Of a DNA stretch of 64,000 nt, positions 17,257 through 24,658 are shown piece by piece. Both the position numbers and the translations under genes were made by a program. Source of the DNA: JAIOZK01 sp964468645 (GTDB lineage: Bacteria; Bacteroidota; Bacteroidia; Bacteroidales; JAIOZK01); contig CAYXUU010000025.1 in NCBI GenBank assembly GCA_964468645.1, positions 1-64,000 on the forward strand, in the 5' to 3' direction. Below the pieces are notes generated by a model. That model saw nothing but the letters and a program-made list of their open reading frames with translations, did no database searches and was not told the origin of the DNA. Each line of letters starts with the position of its first letter. Position 1 is the stretch's first letter.

Positions 17257-17460
17257 ATGGAAGACTGGGTAAAGATTTATACCGCAAATAAAAAGTACAA
17301 AATTGAGCTTATCAAGGGTATGCTTGCCGAAAACGGAATTAAGAGCAGTGAGATCAGTTCAAGGGATTCATCTTTCCTGCTGGGGAGTATCGATCTGTAT
17401 GTCCACCCCAAAGATGAAGAGAAAGCCCGTAAACTTCTAAAAGAGCATAACGACAAGTGA
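17257..17460 (+). CDS. DUF2007-family small protein
   Basis: A 67-residue protein with the DUF2007 pattern: WVKIYTANKKYKIELIKGMLAENGI, then a short strand pair and LYVHPKDEEKARKLLKEH. The fold is a small ferredoxin-like alpha/beta unit, annotated as a putative signal-transducing protein, without known activity. It begins 6 bases after the LUD gene, and its stop overlaps the GTG start of cdsA (GTGA), so translation is coupled to phospholipid synthesis genes. Confidence 0.85.
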   Translation: MEDWVKIYTANKKYKIELIKGMLAENGIKSSEISSRDSSFLLGSIDLYVHPKDEEKARKLLKEHNDK

Positions 17461-18278
17461 AAGAGCTTATTACCAGGACACTGACAGGATTGGTATTTGT
17501 TATTGTAACTCTTGGATGTACGTTCTGGAATCACTATGCTTTTGCTTTACTGTTCCTTGTTGCAGCCATGCTTGGGCTCAATGAATTCTACCGTATAATA
17601 AGCCTTACAGGTAATATTAAACCTCATAAATTATTCGGCTTTATTGCTGGGGGTATCGCCTATATCTCAGTTGCACTCGTATCGATGGGATTGCTTGATC
17701 CATTCTATTTGTTGTTTAATCTTATTTTCATGATCATTCCATTGATCGTGGAACTGAAACTGAAGAATAAGGATCCCTTTGGAAATGCTGCCGCAACAAT
17801 ATTCGGTTTGCTGTATGTCCTTGCACCTTTTGCCGTATTTAATATTATAATTAACCCAACACTTCAAACAGGTAAATATTTCCCCGGTATCATGATTGGT
17901 ATTTTTATCCTGGTCTGGGCATACGATACATTTGCCTATCTGATTGGTACCATTATCGGCAAACATAAATTATCACAGGATATTTCACCCAAGAAAACCT
18001 GGGAAGGTTCAATCGGATCAGCGATCATCAGCCTGGTGCTAGCCTGGTTGGTATCGTGGTATATTCCTGAATTTACTTTTTATGAATGGATGATCATCGC
18101 CCTGATCATCATCTCTTTTGGTACCCTGGGCGATATTGTTGAATCAATGCTGAAACGCAGTGCCGGTATAAAGGATTCTGCGAATCTTCTTCCCGGCCAT
18201 GGTGGTATCCTCGACAGGTTCGATGGATTATTGTTCAGCGCACCGGTACTCATGATCTATATAATCTTAGTAACATAA
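17457..18278 (+). CDS. cdsA: Phosphatidate cytidylyltransferase
   Basis: Makes CDP-diacylglycerol from phosphatidate and CTP, the branch point of phospholipid synthesis, in the inner membrane. The 273-residue protein has about eight membrane segments. The C-terminal signature S(P)KKTWEGSIGSA and GDIVESMLKRSAGIKDSANLLPGHGGILDRFDG (read in parts) is the CDS family mark with its conserved acidic residues. The start is a GTG at 17457 that overlaps the upstream stop by four bases. psd follows after one base, giving two enzymes of phosphatidylethanolamine synthesis; pssA is not in view. Confidence 0.95.
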   Translation: MKELITRTLTGLVFVIVTLGCTFWNHYAFALLFLVAAMLGLNEFYRIISLTGNIKPHKLFGFIAGGIAYISVALVSMGLLDPFYLLFNLIFMIIPLIVELKLKNKDPFGNAAATIFGLLYVLAPFAVFNIIINPTLQTGKYFPGIMIGIFILVWAYDTFAYLIGTIIGKHKLSQDISPKKTWEGSIGSAIISLVLAWLVSWYIPEFTFYEWMIIALIIISFGTLGDIVESMLKRSAGIKDSANLLPGHGGILDRFDGLLFSAPVLMIYIILVT

Positions 18279-18279
18279 T

Positions 18280-18945
18280 ATGAAATTACACCCGGCCGGA
18301 ACTTACATCATCAGTACACTTACTACTATTGTGGTCATTATCCTGATCATTATTAATCTGATCTTCCCTGAACAACAATGGTGGCATTATGTGCTTTATG
18401 TCTCAGCTATTGTTTTTATTTTCTTTGTTATCCGGTTTTTTCGCCGCCCTCAGCGTAAGTTAGACATTAATGATAACCTTATTTACAGCGCCGCTGACGG
18501 AAGTGTAGTAGCTATTGAAGAAATTGTTGAGCACGAATATTTCAAGGATAATAGAATACAGGTTTCCGTATTTATGTCGGTGCTTAATGCCCATGTAAAT
18601 TGGTTTCCGGTTTCCGGTAAAATTGTTTATCGGAAGCATAAGCCCGGCAAAAACTATCCTGCCTTTGTGGCCAAATCCTCAACGGATAATGAGCGGCATT
18701 CTATTGTTGTAAGGATGGATAACGGACAGGAGATCATGATCAGGCAAATTGCCGGCATCATGGCCAGGAGGATAGTATGTGCTGTTAAGGAAGGAGATGA
18801 GGTGAAACAGGGACAGGAGATCGGCATTATCAAGTTCGGATCACGGGTGGATCTGTTCCTGCCACCGGATGCTGAGATTGTGGCAAAGCTGCATCATGAG
18901 GTGCGGGGTAAGAGGAATATAATCGCCAGGTTCCCGGAAAAATAG
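18280..18945 (+). CDS. psd: Phosphatidylserine decarboxylase, short (PSD-A-like) form
   Basis: Converts phosphatidylserine to phosphatidylethanolamine using a pyruvoyl group made by self-cleavage. The 221-residue length matches the compact archaeal/Bacteroidota form. Two N-terminal membrane segments lie at about 8-28 and 35-52. SVFMSVLNAHVNWFPVSG is the conserved region before the catalytic site, and IKFGSRVDLFLP carries the Gly-Ser cleavage point (Ser about residue 188). It ends the rsfS-to-psd run. Confidence 0.93.
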   Translation: MKLHPAGTYIISTLTTIVVIILIIINLIFPEQQWWHYVLYVSAIVFIFFVIRFFRRPQRKLDINDNLIYSAADGSVVAIEEIVEHEYFKDNRIQVSVFMSVLNAHVNWFPVSGKIVYRKHKPGKNYPAFVAKSSTDNERHSIVVRMDNGQEIMIRQIAGIMARRIVCAVKEGDEVKQGQEIGIIKFGSRVDLFLPPDAEIVAKLHHEVRGKRNIIARFPEK

Positions 18946-19249
18946 AACGCAGATTCTCATGATGGTCATGATGGGTTATGATCTTCTCCTTGATCCTTTA
19001 GACTAACCCAAAGATCTGATATCGCGTATCCCCAACCTTGTCGTGACAGGCATTATCCGGTTTTTGGATATCAAACCTACTGCCTTCCTTCAGGTTTAAC
19101 TCTTAAGAATTTACCACAAGCACAAAGGAAAGCACAAAAAACAACAAAGTTTTAACCGCCATGCAGAGAGATCTTCGTATATCTCTGCATTTTACTACGT
19201 ATAAATGGAATACTACATATAGTGGCTTTATAGGTAAGGTATTTCCCAC
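18946..19249. other. Intergenic region with hairpin and dispersed repeat
   Basis: A hairpin at 19161-19190 pairs ATGCAGAGAGAT with ATATCTCTGCAT (11 of 12) around a CTTCGT loop, followed by TTTTA; it may terminate the psd transcript. Positions 19107-19158 repeat the ACCACAAG-CACAAAGGAAAGCACAA phrase seen at 13041. No coding potential was seen. Confidence 0.5.
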
Positions 19250-19945
19250 CTACAAAATCCCCTCGATCTCCTTCAAAGAAAAAACCTCAAAGCTCACCTC
19301 ATCATTATGAGGCTCATGATAATGATTGACAAAGATATGATCCATACCAACAGCTTTAGCCCCATCGATATCCACTGCCAGGTCATCGCCTATCATCATT
19401 GATTCCTCAGGATGGGCTCCGGTCCTGTGGAAAGCATATTCAAATATCCCCTTTTCGGGTTTTTTTACACCAGCCTCTTCTGAGGTGATGATTTGGGTGA
19501 AATACTGTCTGAGATTACCGAGATCAAGTTTGGTTTGCTGAACCTCCTCAAAGCCATTGGTGATAATGTGTAACTGGTATTTTGGATTCAGGTATTCAAG
19601 TATCTCATGGGTGTAAGGGAAGAGGTTAACTTTCCGGGGGCTGTGTGTTACATAGTAATCTCCGATCTGGGCTCCAAGAACCTCATCATCTATCCTGTAT
19701 TCATTCAAGGTCATTGCAAACCTTTTTACACTCAGTACCTCCTTCTTGATCTCCCCTTTGCGGTAGTAAGACCAGAGAAGATCGTTAATTTTCTTGTAGG
19801 TTGATGTAAATGACTCATTGGAGGGAATACCCCGGTCTTTCAATTCAAAATTTTCATAGATCTCGGCAAAGACCTCGCGGGCGCTTTTCTCAAAATCCCA
19901 GAGGGTGCGGTCGAGGTCGATGAAGATGTGTTTGTATTTTTTCAT
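19250..19945 (-). CDS. HAD-superfamily hydrolase, YjjG-like 5'-nucleotidase
   Basis: A 231-residue cytoplasmic phosphatase. The start is the Met of MKKYKHIFIDLDRTLWDF; a much longer in-frame extension upstream is made of translated tandem repeat and is rejected. Motif I is DLDRT (DxDxT), motif II lies in HIITNG, motif III is the Lys of EEAGVKKPEKGIF, and motif IV is GDDLAVDIDGA. The cap between residues 20 and 95 is helical. E. coli YjjG hydrolyses non-canonical nucleoside monophosphates; that substrate is an inference here. Confidence 0.9.
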   Translation of the reverse strand: MKKYKHIFIDLDRTLWDFEKSAREVFAEIYENFELKDRGIPSNESFTSTYKKINDLLWSYYRKGEIKKEVLSVKRFAMTLNEYRIDDEVLGAQIGDYYVTHSPRKVNLFPYTHEILEYLNPKYQLHIITNGFEEVQQTKLDLGNLRQYFTQIITSEEAGVKKPEKGIFEYAFHRTGAHPEESMMIGDDLAVDIDGAKAVGMDHIFVNHYHEPHNDEVSFEVFSLKEIEGIL

Positions 19946-19984
19946 GTGGTGGCAAAGGTAGGTTTTTTGGTTGAGGGATTGAAA

Positions 19985-20056
19985 GGTTGAAAGGTTGAAT
20001 GGTTGAATGGTTGAATGGTTGAATGGTTGAATGGTTGAATGGTTGAATGGTTGATA
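19985..20056. repeat. Octamer tandem array GGTTGAAT x7
   Basis: Seven exact copies of GGTTGAAT fill 19993-20048, flanked by one degenerate copy on each side (GGTTGAAA, GGTTGATA). It lies 40 bases upstream of the HAD gene start, in its leader. A sister array with unit CAACAATT occurs at 56034-56081. Confidence 0.9.
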
Positions 20057-20121
20057 AGAACTTATAAAATTAGCCTTTTCCGCGTAGCGGAGAGAATTGT
20101 ATGTTGACATTAGGGTAGCCA

Positions 20122-20154
20122 ATTCACGGGGTGACCCCAAGTCACCCCGTGAAT
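20122..20154. repeat. 14-bp perfect palindrome with TCAC-N3-GTGA cores
   Basis: ATTCACGGGGTGAC (20122-20135), spacer CCCAA, then the exact reverse complement (20141-20154). Each arm contains TCAC-SSS-GTGA, the same unit found twice before pyrE. It lies upstream of the minus-strand HAD gene and could be a terminator-like hairpin or an insertion. Confidence 0.75.
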
Positions 20155-20275
20155 CATGATAAATACGCATCTTTTTTAAAATCTGGTTCATCTGTGGCAA
20201 TATAAAACGATTAAACCTTTAAACGCTACAACAAAAATAGTTGCAAAAAAACTTGACTTTTCAAAAAATATATAG

Positions 20276-20304
20276 TATCATTGTGATATCAAAATAATAT
20301 CACA
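20276..20304 (+). promoter_or_regulatory. Operator-like TATCA/TGATA dyads before the SPFH gene
   Basis: TGTGATAT (20282-20289) and its exact complement ATATCACA (20297-20304) are 7 bases apart. An overlapping dyad TATCA-N3-TGATA lies at 20276-20288. The last base is 16 bases before the SPFH start. Repeated TATCA half-sites suit binding by a ribbon-helix-helix protein such as the Arc-like product encoded two genes' distance downstream. A TTGACT stretch at 20253 may be part of the promoter. Confidence 0.55.
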
Positions 20305-20320
20305 TTTAAAATCAGTAATC

Positions 20321-21175
20321 ATGAAAGAAGAAAAAAGTTATTCACCAGCATCAGGATACCTTGCATTGTTTTTTGTCCTGGTCCTTATTGTTGTCCCAAT
20401 ACTGGGAATGATCTTTATGAAAATGTTTTTACTTGCCATTGTCCTTGCATTTGGCCTGTTCTGTTGCGGCGGCTTCGTTGTTGTTAATCCGAACGAATCA
20501 AGTGTACTTGTCCTTTTTGGTGCATACAAAGGGACTATTAAGAAGAATGGATTCTTCTGGGTCAATCCCTTTTTTACCAGGAAAAAGATATCTCTCAGGG
20601 CCCGCAATCTCGATAGCGATCCTATCAAGGTTAATGATAAGATCGGTAATCCGGTGATGATCGGTATAGTACTCGTTTGGAGGGTTGACAATACTTTCAA
20701 GGCGGCCTTTGAAGTTGATGATTATGCGCATTTTGTGGATATACAGAGTGAGGCCGCCATCAGGAAACTGGCCGGTCATTATCCTTATGACAACTTTGAT
20801 GATGCAGGGGCAGATATCACCTTGCGTTCAGGAGGAGAAGAAGTAAACCAGGCACTGGAGAAAGAACTTGATGAAAGACTGGCTATTGCCGGTATTGATG
20901 TTCACGAAGCCCGGATCAATTACCTGGCTTATGCATCTGAAATTGCCGGAGCCATGCTGCGCAGGCAACAGGCCACGGCCATCGTTGCTGCCAGGATCAA
21001 GATCGTTGAAGGAGCTGTTGGAATGGTTGAGATGGCACTGGAAGAGTTATCAAAGAAATCGGTAGTAACGCTTGATGAAGAACAAAAGGCAACCATGGTC
21101 AGTAACCTGATGGTGGTGCTGTGTTCTGATAAAGATGCCAGCCCGGTAATCAACACCGGTACCTTGCATCAATAG
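20321..21175 (+). CDS. SPFH/band 7 domain membrane protein
   Basis: A 284-residue stomatin/prohibitin-like protein. Two hydrophobic stretches (about residues 12-32 and 34-52) anchor it; the SPFH domain covers about 60-235 (VVNPNESSVLVLFGAYKGTIKKNG and LRARNLDSDPIKVNDKIGNPVMIGIVLVWRV, read in parts), followed by a helical tail with EAAIRKLAGHYPYDNF. Such proteins form large membrane-bound scaffolds. It is followed after 40 bases by an Arc-like gene, a pairing seen in other bacteria. Dyad repeats directly upstream suggest control by that partner. Confidence 0.9.
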   Translation: MKEEKSYSPASGYLALFFVLVLIVVPILGMIFMKMFLLAIVLAFGLFCCGGFVVVNPNESSVLVLFGAYKGTIKKNGFFWVNPFFTRKKISLRARNLDSDPIKVNDKIGNPVMIGIVLVWRVDNTFKAAFEVDDYAHFVDIQSEAAIRKLAGHYPYDNFDDAGADITLRSGGEEVNQALEKELDERLAIAGIDVHEARINYLAYASEIAGAMLRRQQATAIVAARIKIVEGAVGMVEMALEELSKKSVVTLDEEQKATMVSNLMVVLCSDKDASPVINTGTLHQ

Positions 21176-21215
21176 TCGGCAATTGCGAAAATGAACCTAT
21201 ACCAAACTAACTCTT

Positions 21216-21377
21216 ATGGCTCAGAAAAAGACTTTCCCATTACGCATGAATCCGGAGCTGCTCAGGGCAGTTGAAAAATGGGCAGCCGATGAGTTTCGCA
21301 GCAGCAACGGGCAGATTGAGTGGATTATTTCAATTGCCCTTAAGAAGGCTGGAAGATATCCGAAAACAGGCAAATAA
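21216..21377 (+). CDS. Arc-family ribbon-helix-helix DNA-binding protein
   Basis: A 53-residue protein read from MAQKKTFPLRM to AGRYPKTGK. It shows the RHH layout: a strand (KKTFPLRMNP), helix A (ELLRAVEKWAADEF), a turn with the RSSNGQIE segment, and helix B (WIISIALKKAG). Arc-type proteins bind operators as dimers of dimers. It lies 40 bases after the SPFH gene on the same strand and is the likely regulator of the dyad site at 20276-20304. Its small size explains why it is easily missed. Confidence 0.85.
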   Translation: MAQKKTFPLRMNPELLRAVEKWAADEFRSSNGQIEWIISIALKKAGRYPKTGK

Positions 21378-21393
21378 AGTATAGGAATATTAT

Positions 21394-21545
21394 TAAAGCA
21401 CCGAATAACAAATCCCAAATGACAACTCAGCGGAGCGATCTCATGAACACCATTATATTAATTAATAAGTGAGTAAATAAATTCCAAATTCAAAATCTCA
21501 ATGACCAAAACATGCTACCCGCATGGTTTGTTTGGAATTTTAAAC
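21394..21545. repeat. Dispersed intergenic repeat, copy X
   Basis: This stretch contains CAAATCCCAAA, GCGGAGCGATCTCATGAACA and AATTCCAAATTC. In reverse complement it matches 27215-27413 over most of its length, including the 18-base run GGTGTTCATGAGATCGCT. Function is unknown; it resembles a non-autonomous repeat family. Confidence 0.65.
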
Positions 21546-21630
21546 AAGTATATTGTTAGGCAGGATTTTTAGAGATCCATCACTGGTAAGGGATAACATC
21601 TCTGGATATTATCAAGAAAAAAGAAATTTT

Positions 21631-22227
21631 ATGGATGCTTATGAAAAACAACTAAAGCAATTTGCCAGGACTCATGACCTTAAACTGGAGTCTAAATATA
21701 ACAAGGCATACAGGGGCCCTTCAGCCAAAAAGTATTTTATGATCCAGCATACTGAAGCCGGAAAGATCATATATGTTTTTAGCGATCCGGGTTTTTCACA
21801 TATCTATTCAGGTGTAGTGATGCCGGTGGTTAATAAATATGATTTTAAACTGAAAGTCAGACCGAAATCTCCTTTCAAAGGGATCAATGTATTTAGAAAG
21901 CGATCAGGGCAGGAGAATGTTAAAACAGGCAATACCCGTTTTGATAAACGTTATGAGATTAAAACCAGCGACAACCTCATCGCATTGAATGTGCTGAAGG
22001 ATAAATTGATACAGCAATTCTTCGAACAAAAGGAATTTTATCAATTATTCCTGGCCGACGATTTTGCTTTTTTCGAGCAAACCCCTGAATCGGGTAAAAG
22101 CGCCTTATGTTTACTGTCTATCAATGATTGGATCATTGATGAAGAAACCGTATCCGTGATGAAGACAACACTTCTTCAGGCTGCGGCTATATTGGTTCAG
22201 AAGAGAATGATTAAGGCCACTTCATAA
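21631..22227 (+). CDS. Conserved protein of unknown function (DUF3137-like)
   Basis: A 198-residue soluble protein from the ATG at 21631 (MDAYEKQLKQFAR). A TTG at 21553 would add 26 residues encoded within repeat-like DNA and is judged unlikely. The central segment FDKRYEIKTSDNLIALNVLKDKL resembles the FxxxFxVxxxDxxxAxxLLTP pattern of DUF3137 proteins, though the usual membrane segment is missing. No function is assigned. It ends against a shared terminator hairpin with the convergent T9SS protein gene. Confidence 0.6.
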   Translation: MDAYEKQLKQFARTHDLKLESKYNKAYRGPSAKKYFMIQHTEAGKIIYVFSDPGFSHIYSGVVMPVVNKYDFKLKVRPKSPFKGINVFRKRSGQENVKTGNTRFDKRYEIKTSDNLIALNVLKDKLIQQFFEQKEFYQLFLADDFAFFEQTPESGKSALCLLSINDWIIDEETVSVMKTTLLQAAAILVQKRMIKATS

Positions 22228-22246
22228 TTATATAAGCACCAAAAAA

Positions 22247-22276
22247 AAAAGGCTGACCAAATCCGGCCAGCCTTTT
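22247..22276. terminator. Bidirectional Rho-independent terminator
   Basis: AAAAGGCTG and CAGCCTTTT form the stem (22247-22255 with 22268-22276), with further GG-CC pairing inside. An A-run precedes and a T-run follows, so it works on both strands between the converging genes ending at 22227 and 22294. Confidence 0.9.
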
Positions 22277-22293
22277 CTTTTAGCATACAATGA

Positions 22294-24432
22294 TTATTCA
22301 ATCATAAGTTTCTTGGTTTCGAAACCACTTTCGGTTTTGATATTAACAATATATAATCCTGTATCAAATGTAGAAGTGTTGATCTGGATCTCATTGTTTT
22401 CAGGGGCTGATACGAAAACGATCTGTCCGATGTTGTTATAGATCGTTACACTCTGGATATTACTTCCGGCCATGATATTTACAACGTCCTGGGCGGGATT
22501 CGGATAAATGGTCAGATTATTTACCTTATTGGTTTCGATACCTGTGGCTGTTGTGAAAACACAAAGGTCATCGAGCATAAAGATAAATGCATCATATGAT
22601 ACGCATTGAATTCCAACATAGACATCCTGATTATTGTATTCGGACAAGTCATAATAGAACTCGGTCCATGCCATTGGGGCTTCCTCGTACGGCGAAGCTG
22701 ATATAATTGTAAAATCTTCAGGATTGGTTCCAGTTGTAGAAACACCAACATTGAATCTTTCCAAGCCATAATCATCTGTATAGGATTTTGCCCAGAAATC
22801 GAGGTATGAATCAATACCAAGCATTATTAGTGGAGAGATTAGCCAGTCATTATTACCTTGTCCTCCTGAAGGCACTGAAGCAAAACAAGCCCCAAATTTA
22901 TCACCTGTGTGTGGTTGTATCTCTGGATCATCAGTCATTGGAGGAGTTGTATTAGCTGGATTAAATACAATATAAGCCATTGGTTCGAAATTATGTGGAA
23001 ACTCAATGCTGGTAAATCCATAAGTCTCTAATCCATCAACATCTAAAGCATTCCATGGATCGAAGTCAAGTGTAAAATCTTCAAGATCTTCGAAGTCGAT
23101 ACAAAGTGTTGGTGTAACGTATTCATAAAAGCAAACATCATCGAAATAATGCATACAGGTGCCTTCATCGTTCCATGCCCAGAGGTTGGCACTACCCAGT
23201 GTATAGAGGGTTCCGGTTCCAAAAGTACCGAGGTGCCAGGGATACTCAACAACAAGTTCGCCTTCTACCCATAATTCACACCAGTCGTCATTCAGGTCAA
23301 TGATGACTTCGGTAAACCACCATTCATCAAACTCGAAGTTAAACTGAGCTGCATCCGCACCATTGGCATCAACATGGCCGATACCATCGGGCCAGCAATA
23401 TGTCTGCAATCCCCATTCAACCCCGGGTGTTAATGATTTCTGCAGGTTCCAGTATCCGGTATATCCATCAGGGATATATGACCAGAATGAGAATACCCAG
23501 GTACCTTCTGTCAGGTCTTCCGAACCAAATTTTCTTACCAGGTCAGAAGAGCCGGTAGTGACAATAGAATTCATCGGGCTGAATGAATACATATCTGTTA
23601 CCAGTGCATCTTCACCTGAGCCGGGATCATTACTCCATGTAGTCCAGTGTGTGGGATCTACAACAGCAATGTAATCTCCTGGCATGAATTCATCGAAGTT
23701 ATCACAATCGGGAGTATCCTCACCCGGATCAATCACCAGGTCATCGATCATGAAAACGAAAGCATCGTATGAGACACATTGAATAGCTACATAGACATCC
23801 ATGCCATCATAAGCTGATAGGTCGTATGTATATTCTGTCCATTCGAGTGGGGCTTCAACGTAAGGTGATGTTGAGATGATTGTGAAATCTTCCGGCAGGT
23901 TTCCTGTTGTGGAAACACCTACATTGAACCTTTCAGCGCCATAATCCAGGGTATATGATTTTGCCCAGAATGTAAATGAAGCTCCTACGCCCAAAGTTAC
24001 CTGAGTTGACATAAACCAATCATCATTACCCTGGTTTCCATCAGGAACTGCGGCAAAGCAAGCTCCAAACTTTTCACCTGAGTGAGGTTGAATCTCAGGA
24101 TCATCTGTCATCGGTGGTGTTGTAGTAGCTGGATTAAAACATATGAATGCCATGGGTTCGAACATGTGTGGAAACTCGACAGAGGTAAAACCATAAGTAT
24201 CTAAACCATCTACATCTAGAGCTGACCATGGGGTAAATGTTAACTCAAAGTCTCCAATGTCTTCAAAATCACATGTGTATGTGTCTGTTCTAGCTTGAGT
24301 TTTCATGTTTTTTTCAGGTTTCTCAACCTTTTTAACATCCGCAGGGATGCCAGTGGTTTTTACCTGAGTTTGTGCAAAAATGATGGTTGTTGAAATGAAA
24401 ACCATCAAAAAGGCGATTGTAAATTTTCTCAT
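22294..24432 (-). CDS. T9SS-exported protein with tandem choice-of-anchor J domains
   Basis: A 712-residue secreted protein. A signal peptide spans 1-20 (MRKFTIAFLMVFISTTIIFAQ). Two near-identical domains (about 50-235 and 445-625), each opening CDFEDIGDFELTFTPWSALDV or a close variant (in parts: FEDIGDF, DVDGLDTYGF), bracket a LamG-like domain (about 245-440) that is homologous to those in the neighbouring 808-residue protein. The last 75 residues (NLTIYPNPAQDVVNI to KLMIE) are a type A T9SS sorting domain, so the protein crosses the outer membrane by that system. Probably a surface carbohydrate- or protein-binding protein. T9SS machinery genes are not in the window. Confidence 0.85.
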   Translation of the reverse strand: MRKFTIAFLMVFISTTIIFAQTQVKTTGIPADVKKVEKPEKNMKTQARTDTYTCDFEDIGDFELTFTPWSALDVDGLDTYGFTSVEFPHMFEPMAFICFNPATTTPPMTDDPEIQPHSGEKFGACFAAVPDGNQGNDDWFMSTQVTLGVGASFTFWAKSYTLDYGAERFNVGVSTTGNLPEDFTIISTSPYVEAPLEWTEYTYDLSAYDGMDVYVAIQCVSYDAFVFMIDDLVIDPGEDTPDCDNFDEFMPGDYIAVVDPTHWTTWSNDPGSGEDALVTDMYSFSPMNSIVTTGSSDLVRKFGSEDLTEGTWVFSFWSYIPDGYTGYWNLQKSLTPGVEWGLQTYCWPDGIGHVDANGADAAQFNFEFDEWWFTEVIIDLNDDWCELWVEGELVVEYPWHLGTFGTGTLYTLGSANLWAWNDEGTCMHYFDDVCFYEYVTPTLCIDFEDLEDFTLDFDPWNALDVDGLETYGFTSIEFPHNFEPMAYIVFNPANTTPPMTDDPEIQPHTGDKFGACFASVPSGGQGNNDWLISPLIMLGIDSYLDFWAKSYTDDYGLERFNVGVSTTGTNPEDFTIISASPYEEAPMAWTEFYYDLSEYNNQDVYVGIQCVSYDAFIFMLDDLCVFTTATGIETNKVNNLTIYPNPAQDVVNIMAGSNIQSVTIYNNIGQIVFVSAPENNEIQINTSTFDTGLYIVNIKTESGFETKKLMIE

Positions 24433-24584
24433 AATTATTTGATTTAGTTAGTAATTGGGTTTTCGGTTATAGCAAATTTAGTGATAAAATAAAAGAAACG
24501 CTAAGATTTTTTCAAAAATTTTACCGTTTCTTTTATCGTTTGATCAAAGGTCAACTTGCAAAGGCAGATTAATTAGATATAAAA

Positions 24585-24624
24585 AACTCTGTGTCCTCAT
24601 TTCTAAAATGGAGAACACAGAGTT
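24585..24624 (-). terminator. Rho-independent terminator for the 808-residue T9SS protein
   Basis: AACTCTGTGT (24585-24594) pairs exactly with ACACAGAGTT (24615-24624). On the minus strand the stem is followed by a run of T, about 35 bases past the stop at 24659. Confidence 0.85.
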
Positions 24625-24658
24625 ATCGTCAGAGGGTAATAATTACTTTTCTGAGTTT

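Noticed and set aside
19985..20056. N-terminal extension of the HAD protein through the octamer array
   Set aside because: The residues come from translating a tandem repeat (QPFNHSTI units); the HAD motif starts right after the Met at 19945.
21553..21630. TTG start for the unknown protein at 21.6 kb
   Set aside because: The added residues lie next to repeat DNA and the ATG at 21631 opens a sensible helix; not decisive without homologues.
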